NCBI GenBank assembly: GCA_020002185.1
Contig: CM034541.1
Span: 34,908,671 to 34,972,670, forward strand
From: Paraescarpia echinospica
Lineage: Eukaryota > Annelida > Polychaeta > Sabellida > Siboglinidae
DNA length: 64,000 nt
Direction: 5' to 3'
Each line of letters begins with the position of its first letter. The first letter of the stretch is position 1. Below the pieces are notes generated by a model. That model did no database searches and had not been told where the DNA came from. It saw only the letters and a list, made by a program, of their open reading frames with translations. The position numbers and the translations under genes were made by a program. Shown piece after piece: positions 1 through 12,500 of this stretch.

Positions 1-551
1 ATCTCTACCGTTGGAGCCAGTTGCTGTGCCTGGAGGTCCCTGTCGCCCTTCAGGACCTGTGGCTCCATCCCGACCCGACGCTCCAGTGGAACCCACACGA
101 CCCGTCTGTCCAGTCGGCCCGATTCGACCCGTGTTTCCAGTTGCTCCAGACGGACCATCAGGTCCCTTTGAGCCTGTAGCTCCAGTTGGTCCTGCTGGTC
201 CAGTGGTCCCCGTGGCACCAGTCGGTCCTCCCGGTCCTGTTGCTCCGGTACCGCCAGTGCGTCCTGCAGGCCCTGTCATTCCCGTGCCGCCAGTCTGACC
301 TCTGATCCCCGATGCTCCAGTTGCTCCGGTTGCTCCGTCTCGGCCCGGTCCTCCACCACCTCCATCAGATGAGCCTGGGGGGCCCTGGGATCCTTGGTCT
401 CCCTTGGATCCTGTCGCTCCCACGGGACCAGTGTTGCCGGTGAAGCCTCGTGGTCCTTCATCTCCTGTGTACCCTGTTGATCCATCATTTCCTGGTCTCC
501 CAGTGTTTCCTGTCTCTCCAGTTGATCCTAATCCAGTTGGACCACGGATAC
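1..551 (-). CDS. Long collagen exon, open at the left window edge
   Basis: It begins at the acceptor GATGTTGCAG|GTATCC in phase 1 and runs without a stop for 184 residues to base 1, which completes a codon. It has 58 Gly-X-Y triplets with three interruptions: GL after GPT, GSSD next to a run of five Gly, and GTAT near the edge. Thr dominates the Y position, with scattered GRD, GSK, GDQ and GPP triplets. On the opposite strand the repeat gives spurious Pro-rich open frames. No stop or C-terminal domain lies in the window. Confidence 0.85.
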
Positions 552-3500
552 CTGCAACATCACCATGTCATTGTCAACTTGCGGTGGAGATAATTCTTTG
601 GTAAGGTAAAATTGTTCATATGGAAAAATGCTCTGATCATTTTACAATACAATATATGCAGAACATGGATTTGCAAGAATTATAATTATAGAGAATGGCA
701 GTGTTTCCAAATTAGCCAAAAATTGCTCAAAATGGCAGCCATTTTGTTTGTCACTGTGGATACAGGGGGGGGGTCTAGCAAAACAAAGTTCAATGTATTT
801 TTTACTCAGTATGATCCATTCCATACTTTGGGCAAAAGAAATTCCACAATTTGTACAAATTAAAAAATAATCCCATCTACCTGCCGTGTCTGGCCTTAAA
901 CAGGAAGGAGTTGCCTTGTTTGTAAACTATCATAAATGTGACCCGACACAGCGAACCAGGTATTAAATAACACTGGCCTATTCTGCACATCAGCCAAAAA
1001 TAGCTGTCTAGGTCATGTGACACGACACAGCGAATCAGGTATTAAGTAACACAGGCCTATTCTGCACATCAGCCAAAAAAAGCTGTCTAGGTCATGCCTT
1101 CACATAACATTTAATGTTACATTTAATTGCATTGACATTTCAATCTATCTGCACAGGCCTTTCAGTGCACACGCATTAGCATTCTTAGTATAGGGTCTAG
1201 CAATAATTAAGGTTATGGCACCTAAATTTCCTTTGGAATCAATTCAAAATTAATTGGTCAAACTGAAAGGGTTTAGACATAATTGGCAACACTACAACGG
1301 CACTTACCAGTTGCTCCAGTCACTCCACTCGAACCCGTAGCACCATCAGGTCCAGTAGCTCCAGTAGCTCCAGGAACATCTGCAGGAACAAACATGACAC
1401 ATGTCAAGGTTGTAATGGGTGCCCCAAAGGTCAACACACTAAAGTGACACAATGAAATAATCCACTTTCAAAACAGAGCCCGGTGTCATAGCTGTATAAT
1501 TCCCAAAACACCAGCTACCCCAAAGGTAAGACACAGAACTGCAGTGTGTTTCAAACAATTAGACAGAACTTCCAACAATATCCCAGCAAAAATAATTCCA
1601 ATACAAAATTCAAGAAGCCAATACTACAGCTTCTGTTCACTATACACCCATTCATCCTAGACACCCCTAAAATTAACCACCGAACTCCCATGAGTGGACA
1701 AAGCAATTATCATGCCAAATCAGCTAAGTACTAGATTACACATTTAAATGATATTCATTATTAGACAAATTATCCTCAGAACATATATAGGCACAAACCA
1801 CCCAATAGATTCCTGAGGCAGCCCCAGAATGGTCAGTTTGGAGAATAAATACTTGAGATACGGTAGCTTACACAGTTACTTCTTTGCGAGGTATAATACT
1901 TGAGATACGGTAGCTTACACAGTTACTTCTTTGCGAGGTATAATACTTGAGATACGGTAGCTTACACAGTTACTTCTTTGCGAGGTATAATACTTGAGAT
2001 ACGGTAGCTTACACAGTTACTTCTTTGCGAGGTATAATACTTGAGATACGGTAGCTTACACAGTTACTTCTTTGCGAGGTATAATACTTGAGATACGGTA
2101 GCTTACACAGTTACTTCTTTGCGAGGTATAATACTTGAGATACGGTAGCTTACACAGTTACTTCTTTGCGAGGTATAATACTTGAGATACGGTAGCTTAC
2201 ACAGTTACTTCTTTGCGAGGTATAATACTTGAGATATGGTAGCTTACACAGTTACTTCTTTGCGAGGTATAATACTTGAGATACGGTAGCTTACACAGTT
2301 ACTTCTTTGCGAGGTATAATACTAATTTCCTTACATAGACACACGGACATGAAAAGTGTCTGCACTCATTTAAAAGCAACAGATGAAGTCAAGTGAAAAA
2401 GAACATTGTCCTAGTATTTAATTAATACTGGTACAAAATTATATTATTCAGATTTGGCCCTTTGGCTTGGGTCTATTATGTGCAAAGCGGCATCAACAAC
2501 CTTGGACTCTGACAGAAACATTTTCACAATCCATCGACAACTACATGTATTAAATTCTCTCTCAACTGAAACTGGATCAAAGAAATGGAACATGTGCACA
2601 CTACAGCTTCAATCTATTATATGTGCAGTGGTCAGATGGGGTCACCCCACTATTATACATTACATTTATATTACTGGCCAAGTCAGACTGCATTCACCAA
2701 GTGTGGCTGCACAACTGAAAGGGCAGATCTTACACTGGCAAATATTTGTCCAGTCATAAAACAGAAACGCTACATGAATGGAGATGGCTATTTGCCAGAC
2801 TGCCTAGTGGCATGCTAAGAACTAAGCCATGCTGAATGGCATTCCATCTATTTACTGTTGAGATGTGCCCGTCTGAAATACTGCAAAATTCAGTGGCATT
2901 CTGTGAAATATATGTGACTCACTTATATAGGTCTACTGAGACTTTGGTTGGTGGAGCAGACTCCACCAACCTGTGGCTCCATCCCGACCTGGCGCTCTAC
3001 TCCACCAACCAAAGCCTATATTTATCAATACAATAGGGGGTTTATAATCACACAATTTGACGTATATTAGACTAAAAGAACCCAGCACGTGTAAAAAAAA
3101 CTACCTAGCTGCAGAAAACAGAGGTGTTTTAGTGCATATCGTCAGCCAAAAGTGCTCCGTTCAATTGGGGGAAGAGTCATCCATTTTCTTCTTTGTAGAT
3201 GCACTGCCCTACGGTGACACCCCACAGGGTGCGCACCGCTGCGACTAGAATGGCAACCGGTTCAACTGGATTCCATCAATAGCAGAGCAGCAGTTTTTAT
3301 GGCACAGATTTGGGCGTGTAGTGCAGGCCATCATATGCCTGTTGCCAGAGTCTGATCAGATGCCATGCTGCATGTCACTGTCTGGGAATACGCAACATGC
3401 TGCCATATACATTTGTGAGAACATCATGATGACGACAGCATTAAAGTTGCATTCTGAGATCACCCCTCATTTATATATAAATTTCTAATGAATCAACATA

Positions 3501-6500
3501 CCACATACACTATGTATCATTTTCCTCAGCAAGATTTTAAACTTTTTTCAAATAATATATGATTTTGAGATAAAATGGCGCAAGAGACAAAATACCTTGG
3601 TATTATAAGTTTATAATTCCATTCCCCAGACATGGCGACCTGTAATTTTGTGAGAGCATAATTTATCAAATAACATTATCAAATGCCAAAGTGACATATA
3701 TGGTAGCACCTATGATCAAATGAGTGACTATTATTCATGTTGTATACACACTTTCCTAAAATAGTTTAAAGTGGTAGTTTAACTCAGGATGCAACTTTAA
3801 TTCATGTGTTGTCATTTCAAAGCTTGGATCAGTTTGCTCACCCCACACACTGCCTCAATTCACTCGATTGTATAAATGATTATTTACCAGATTATGGTAG
3901 TGGGCAAAACTGGACATACATGTCAACCAATAGTCTTCATGCAGTAATTGCACCATAGCTGAATACTTCCCAAGAAAAACAGAGTTGGTGTTTGTCACTT
4001 TAATCTTTCAGAACAGCTGTACTTTCCATAGATGTTCTTCTTGCATATGTTGAGGTTGCAATTAATAATTATAATTGTTGAACTGTATGGTAGATCACGA
4101 CACCAGATCAGTGTTTCTTAGTAAAACTCTGCTGTGAAAAATGGAAGCATGCGGATAGCACCACGTGCTACCATTACAGGGAGTCCGAATAATGACCAAA
4201 ACATTTTTAAGCATGCTGGTAATAGCTATTTATTATTTTAGTGTTGCTGCTCAAGGATAGAACAGTAAAGACAGAGGAAAAATAGGCAGGACAAAGGGGG
4301 CACTGTCAAGAGCTTCACAAGAGACAGAATATGGTGTAGAGGAAATTTGTTGTTGCCCTAAATCCCAGTAGGCATAATAGGCAATTAGTAAGTACTGAAG
4401 GACATGTTACATAAATCTTACCTATCCAGTTCCAATAATCCTGTTCCGTTTGTCTGATTACTGACCGCCTACACCTGGCCTAGTTTCACACACAGACAAG
4501 GAGAGTACACTAATCGGACATGCCTTGAGGTGGCCATGCACTACGTCTGACAACTCTGCATTGTTAGTGATATCCTGTGCCAGGTACGCGGTCAACTTGG
4601 CAAACCCACTGCCCGCCCTGCAATGATGTCTTCAAACAACTGACCATGTCCTTGATATGCCTCTGGGACAGCCATAGCTAAACAGACATTTCTGTTTCAG
4701 CCCATGCATAATCAGGTACATGTCAAGTAGAGCCACATAATCTCATAATTCCCCATAGTCCAACAATACATCAACCCCAGGATAGTTAATACATAGGTAA
4801 ACGTGATTCCTGCAGACTGAATCAGAGAGTTATACCAATTTTGCACACACACAGACCACATAATAAATCTGATTGCCAGATGGGGTGCTGATCACAGACT
4901 CATTCCATTTATACAGCACAATAAATCATCTGTGCAGCCAGAATAAGATGACCATTGATCACGACCTTTGTGGCATGTCTACTGTGGCCTTGAATGACAC
5001 AGATCAGTCACTTGCTTCGATGCCTTATATTATATAATGCAACGCATGTGTTGTAACTAGCAAGGTCTTCAAGAAACAGCGGACAACAAAACTGCAACAA
5101 CACTAAACAAAATGGTGCGTTCACCATCACTGAACATATAACGAGGTGTTGATATGCATGAAGGGAAGTTGTGTGAGTGTGACAATGCTACAATGACATG
5201 GATTATGCAGATAATGTGTTGGCACAGATTAATGCAGCAACCTTGCCATGCAACAATGACAGAACCAACTGCAATGTGCCTACACATCTCTACCGTCTGG
5301 TCAGGTGCTGGAACTTACAGGTGTAAATGCCAATGAGATCATCATATGAGGGTGTTTCATACTGCTCTCTCCAGCCACCCATAGACTGTATTTGCCCACA
5401 CAAAATATGTAAAGTAAAATATGCAGACGAACCAGACAAATATGCAGTGTTAATCACACCTGTCGTTGATAGCACTGTGCAATTGAACTGACAAACCTTT
5501 CCGTATGAGACAACAATATCGGATGCTTCAGGACATGTTTTTCTAAGGACCCAAAGAAACTCAATCACCAGACAAAGCAGATAAGTGTGCAGGTGCCAAC
5601 CAACACAAGAGTGCGGTAACCAAACACATTATTAAGAACAGACAGTGGCAACGGACTAACGAACCTGCACATTTGAAATAGCAAGATCGGATGCTGCAGG
5701 ATATGTTTTTCTGGGGTTCGTTTTGGTAGAGAGGCATTCATCTTTGCAATCAAAGTGACAGCTGCTCCTGATTGAAGCTACGTGATCATTCTAGCTCTCT
5801 CTCCAGGCATATGACGATAACAGGTTACACACATAGCTGAATAACTCCACTGTCTATGTAATGAAAAACGTCTCAAGAAATCTTAGACAGACCTCAAAGA
5901 ATGGAAGGACCCAGTAGGAGAGCATAACACACGATAACATTTAATTGGTGTGTGCCAGCTTTTGCTCTGTGCTTTGATAAACTTGTAACTTTAAGAACAT
6001 ATTATGATTGCAATTTGTTACAAAAGTTACAGCTGTTTTTGCATGGACTCAACCTGACATGGCTTAAGAAAACTAAAAGTATACGAGGAAATTACTTACA
6101 TTTAAAATAAAAATACATTTGCTATCAGTTGCACAAGTGAATCGATGAGCAAAATTATAATACACGTCCATCTTTAGGATTTGTGCCACAGCATACAAAA
6201 CCAGTGAACTGTTAATATCGATGTCAAGTGATGTTAGTTTTGGATGTGAAATGTGCAACTTGGTTCATTAGGCAGTCAGTCTAAATGGGTTTCAGTTGCT
6301 ATGATAACAATCGATTCAGAATGCCATGCATGCAGGGTGGTTCTCTTTGGGATCTGTCTCAATGGTTGGCTGAACATGCAGTGTGACACAGTGGACATGA
6401 CACGATGGACACGACACAATGGACACGACACAATGGAGACATCGCTCCTTACTCACTCAAGCTGAAGAATCTGGAGAAGTGCAGCAACATGCATGAACAC

Positions 6501-9500
6501 ATGCACAAGAAAAGACTCACAACAAGATGCATGAACACATGCACAAGAAGACTCACAACAAGATGCATGAACACATGCACAAGAAGACTCACAACAAGAT
6601 GCATGAACACATGCACAAGAGAAGACTTGCAGCAGCAATATGCATGAACACATACACAAGAGAAGGCTTGCAGCAATATGTAAGATTAAGTGGCATTGTC
6701 TACCAGAGAACGTAAAAGGTGCCAGAAGCAACAATGACTTGGACAAACATGTGCATGGTCTCATAAAGTGCAGAATTCATTCATTCACTTAGGAACTAAA
6801 TGCATGTGCAAGATACTTACACTGAACTTGTGGTCAGCAAGAAAAAGGCATTCAAGTCAACAGTTATATAAAGCAAGTAATTTGATGTAACTGACGTTTT
6901 ATGCATATAGCACGAAAGACATCAAACACTGAATGGATGTCATGATTAGGTCTGTAACAGGCTCGTTAGCAAATGCAAATGCATTTGAATGCACATTCAA
7001 ATGCCTCCATGAAATTATAAATGCATTTGCATTTGAATGCATACCTTAAACATTTGCATTTGCATTTGAATGTGATCCACAAACATCTGATTTGTTAAAT
7101 GCACAATCAAATGCGAATCAAATGCATGCATAATACTATACTGAAATACTGTGATCTATGTGCAATTCTTGGTGTCAGCTTAATTAAGTTATTTGTCTAT
7201 ATTGTTTCAGAACGAACACCCATTTGTGCTATTAGGCTCTACACTAAACATAGCATTGACAAGTCTACAAGTTCATCCTGCAGTCACAGATTTTGCTGTG
7301 TCCTGTAGTCTGCTACGAGCTCTGTCCATCAGCCTGGATAAGTGGATAAATGTCTCTCCTCCTTTGAGGATAAGAAGGCGTACAAGCTAGTATCCTAGAT
7401 CCTAGATTCAAGCTGCGTTTGTGCAACAAGGCAGAGTCTTCGCAGCTGAAACTCGACATGGCGGAACTATTGTCAAATGCTACTGGTGCTGGTGAACCGA
7501 ATACGGACCTCTCTTTACTCGGTCATGGAAGATCCAAGGGGCTATTCCCTCAACTCTGAGGTGATACTTTTCTACAACGAACAATGCATTCAACATGAGA
7601 ATGACCCGCTAGCATACTGGAGAGGCAACGAACAGGTTTCCTGGGTTGACAGCTATGGGCCGTCAATTGCTGTGCATCCGAGCATCCTCTGTCCTGATCG
7701 TGACACGGTGGGCGACAAGCTGCTTGAGCACCTGATGTTTGTGAATTGCAACGCCCATCTTCTATGAGGCTTGAACTATGCGTTATGTGGGACAATGGAT
7801 TTTCACTATTTGTCAGTCATACCACTGCTGATACCTTATAAAAAACTGCATTGGATCACAATAATTTTGGGACTTATATGCCATTTCTGTGCCATGGTGC
7901 AACAAAAAAGCATGATTACATTTTCCCAGGAAACTGTAGTCATATTAATTCCGATGGTGTTATGTAGGGACATTTAGCATTTTTCATAAAACGGAGCACC
8001 ACCTTCTGCATTATGCAGTGGGACTGAGTGGTTACAATGATTGTGTACTACTGTATTTATTAAATGTATTAATAAAGTGTTTGTGTACTTTACATTGTTT
8101 CTCCAAATATAACAAAACATGAGTATAAAGCCAACACATCTAAAATTAATTCAAATGCATTTGCAAATGTGTACCTAAACATTTGCATTTGCATTTGAAT
8201 GCCACCCCAAAACATTTGCATTTGCATGCGTTCCTGGAATATTGCATTTGCATTTAAATCAAATGAAACATTTGCATTCAAATTAACAAGCCTAGTCTGT
8301 AAAGAACATAAAAATACATCACCTACCTGACAGGAGAGCACAATAATAATACATTATTTCCAGTTTCTCAATTAGATATACATGTACCAGGATTTGAACC
8401 CTCTTGCAGCCTTTTTAAAACACTGTCAATTTAATTCACTTCACACAGATTACACTGCCTCAGTTCAGTCGGGTATGAATATCTGGTTCTAGACAGCAAC
8501 AGGTGTATGTAAATTAATACTAAGTAATCTTCTTGCAGTAATTGCAGGGTGGCTGAATTCTTTCCAGGGAACTTGCCATAGTGAAAGAATAAACAGGTCT
8601 AACACGGGATGAGGTGTGAAATGTTTTGAACAGTCCTATGAACTGGACATCATGCTATATAAAAATTTACCTTCTGTCATAATCATACACATCTACCTAG
8701 ACCGACCATATTTATGCATCCTTAATTTTTAGGCGTAGTTTCTGTGCAATTAGGAGATGTGCTTCATGCTAGACTAAGACTACCCGTGGAAACAAAACTT
8801 TCAGTGACTTTAGTGTTTAACTACCATAAACATGACAGAACAAAACAGAAAAGTGAGTTACTTACTGCGATCAATCTTCACTGCAATTGAGAAAATGCTT
8901 GGCAAGTGGACGTTGTCAAAAGTGTAAGTAGTGCTGATCTGAGGGTACTCATTGTTTTCAAACTTCCGAAAATATGTCCGATGGCCATCAACATATTTGA
9001 AGCTGATGACACCAAAGTTGTTCTCATAGGTCCAACCTATTCGGTCATTTGCTTGCACTCGAAACCCGTCTGAACTGACGTTGAACTGCAAAGCAAAAGA
9101 TAAAATAAACATCATGGTAATCACACTCCATAACATATATATTAGGCGTATGTGTATAAATCCTAGGCAATGGAAAGAGATGGAGGACAAACATACTTAA
9201 CAGCCATAAAGATGTTGGAGGACAGTAGCCTAGGTGTACATGGTGGAGAGTTGTAGGGATGTTGGAGAAGAGCTAGCCTAGGTGTTCATGGTGGAGAGTT
9301 GTAGGGATGTTGGAGAAGAGCTAGCCTAGGTGTTCATGGTGGAGAGTTGTAGGGATGTTGGAGAAGAGCTAGCCTAGGTGTTCATGGTCCAGGCATCCTA
9401 TTGTGTGGACCCCAACCCACAAGGAATTTAGGCTATTATTCGTGTGTAGATAACTGTAATTCTTCCATACATTTGTTGATAGACAATATCTGGATGGGAT

Positions 9501-12500
9501 ATCTGTCATGATAAGTCGTCTTTGCCTTCAATCTACTTATTATCCAGCAACCATCAACTTGGCCACAATTAGACCACCCAGAAAAAGCAGGCATTACTCA
9601 AACAAATCATGATCATCGCATATGAGGTTTCTCCATCATGTTTCTACTTTCTGCAGGACAATGCGGTCTATGTGCTGGCAGATGCCCCAGGTGCTATATT
9701 CATAGGATGCAGCAACCAAGTACTGATGGATGGATGACAAAATAATAGGAGTGTCAAAGCTATTTTGTTCACTGTAAATATAGCCTACTGGTATAACATC
9801 GACTGTGGTCCACACTGTTGTAATCACCCTGAGTAACATAAGGCAATGATTAAAGGACTGTACGCAGATTTCAAAATGGAACTTATTGTAAAAAAAACAC
9901 TCACAATCAAAACGTCTTTACTATCAAAGACACACATCACGCCTGGAGTTCAGGACTTATATGTGAACTGATAATTATGGAACAACTTGAAAATTCCAAG
10001 TAATGATAGTCTATATGACTTCTTAAGAGCCTATCTGAGCATTTCACTTACTTAGTTACAAAATACTATTTTGCAGAACCAATACATCCAGCAAGGATGT
10101 GGAATAATTTACCCACAAAATCCATTAGAGAGCAGAGGTGTTTAACAAGTCTCCAGGGCCACAAGCTGCTGTCACAAGTGCTTCACGGTCTTATAATGTA
10201 CAATACAAAGAGATTGAACTTTAACTCTCCTGATAATGAGGTGAGCACCCTAACTGACCACAGTGTCTGAATGATAGATGGGTGGACATGCTGGGCAACT
10301 ACAGAATCTATCTCTTCATAAAACGCCTGGGAATGGTTCGAGAGACCGGCCATTGATGGCCTTTGAACGGGCTGCAGACGTGCACGTTAGTCTACAGGGC
10401 AACGCTTCAGGGTCAAACACTGGCCAACCCCAGAGGTAGGTCAAATGAGGAGACATCAAGTTGGCATTAGAGTACCACTGGGTAGTGCATCAATCTTGGG
10501 TTTATTGTTGTTTGGCAGAAGTTAGATCGATATGTAGGACAAAGACATTCGCAGCTCGAACTGGTCTGACAAGTCTTCAATATGAAACAGGATAATTACC
10601 CCCTCTCCCATTTAGAATAGATCCAAGTTACCTGTTTTGAATGACCTCTTCTATAGGGTGTCAATCTCTGCACTGGAATTTGACTGAACAAACACCAACT
10701 GTTATTGCTTACAACTGGGGAACAATTTAGATTGTAGGCCGATCAACATGTTTGAGATGTAAACTAATCAAATACAATCGGTTAATAATTGTTACTCGCA
10801 AATTAATGACACTGTTTTAGTTATTTTGGTTCAACAAATTCAATACAAATTACAGTGACACTTACATTGCATTTCTGTTGACATTACGCCATGATGAAGA
10901 ACTTTACTTGTTCTGACATTGTCAATCTGTCTGGTGAGAGTTGATAGTTGACAGTGGAGATGAATTATCTTTAATCAGGTAAATATAACAGTCTTTACTG
11001 GATGCTCATGTGACTGTCACATGACCTGCTTCAGTGCTTCCCTCACTACCATAGATGTGTAAAAGAAATGTCAGTGACTGTGACATGACCAAAAGGCTAC
11101 CAAACTTTGAATGATTAAACAGGCACGCAGACCAGTCACTCGTTAGTACTTGGGCTCAATACACTGCTTATAGGAGGGGGTAATGTAACTATCACTAACA
11201 ATGTCAACTGACAAAAAGCTCAGAGTTATGCTCTCTTCAAGCTTGTAGATGTTTTACACATGGCTCCTCGGAAGCTCTGTGAGAATTTGGAATAAATATT
11301 ACTGGCAGTAAATATTATTTGTTGGAATTGCAAACTGAGAGAGATGGAATGAATTGGCTATAAGCAAGAACAGAAAACTGAAAAGAATGTTTACTGGACA
11401 AACAAGGAGCAATGGATCCAGCCTTCCTCTATCAAGGAATAAACACACATTACTTATGTTCTGCACTAACGGCTGTTAAGTGCTTTAGCGAATTCATTTG
11501 GAGAATTATGAATCTTTAACAACAGAAACTACTTCAACCAAGTTGTGACATGTTTTCATCGTCCATATTGTGGTAAACCAAAAGCACTCGTACATTGATC
11601 AATCTTTCATTGAATTTAGGTTTAATTAGTTTATCTACATTTTATTATCATATTACATATGAAGAGTTTGAGAGAAAAACGTGATATACATCCATTTTTG
11701 TTGCTGACAAAAACTTGCTTCTTTGCTTCATGCTCTGGAGTGTAAATAAAAACTTGATATTGGAATATCTTAAGAACACAAAATGACAATGACGGATAAC
11801 AAGGGCCAACACTTCTTAAACACTTCAATTCTGAAATGTCAAACAGTCAAAACTGTCACCTAAATTGATGTTTATCACATTTTGCCCTGAAACGTTTCAC
11901 AGTAATACACCGATTTTAACAGTAAAATTATAATAAATAAAGTTAAACAACTTTTAAACATTTGTATGGTTTTGACTCAATAACAAGCGAGTTCTAATGT
12001 GTGGAATGAGTCACCAAGCAGCAACAGACATAAAACTGAAACGATTCTCATTCTGCGGTTGATCAAACTGACAGGGAGGTCAAACAGTCTGAGACAGGAA
12101 TCTTGTTTGACCTGTCCATATACCAAAGGGTCAACACGTATTTCGATAAAGATTTAATTCAATAGTCGGGACATTTTTGGAAGGCAAAAACCTTGGAAGT
12201 GACCTTCACACCTATGACTGTTGAACCGGACTAGACAGATATGTGCTCTGGTCAGTATTTATGTTGGACATCACTCACGCAGTAGCAAAGAAGACCGAAA
12301 AGGACCAGTGACAGCTATAGACAAGTGAATGGCACAGACGAGTTGGTCACAGAATCGTCAGACAATAATGCCCGCCAAGCAGCTGCAAATGGGCAGTAAA
12401 CGTCCACAAAGGCGGTCCACAGCTGGACAAGAGGTCACTGAATGTGTAAAGACCCTTTGGTCATGAATCTCACTATGAATTACCACAACCCAATGCTGGA

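Noticed and set aside
11..604. Pro-rich plus-strand frames at the left edge
   Set aside because: They are the complement of the minus-strand Gly-X-Y collagen exon, which has correct splice sites and phase.
4401..4460. Possible minus-strand exon with a GTAAGA donor
   Set aside because: The only in-phase reading (about 39 nt) needs an acceptor with no pyrimidine tract, and it would insert a non-collagenous peptide before the repeat.
6405..6764. His-rich and Cys-rich frames over the 36-bp repeat
   Set aside because: The repeat length is a multiple of three, so frames stay open by chance. No start context, domain or splice sites.
10835..10869. Minus-strand donor GTAAGTGTC with a possible 9-nt exon
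   Set aside because: The acceptor is poor and nine bases in phase 0 are too little evidence.
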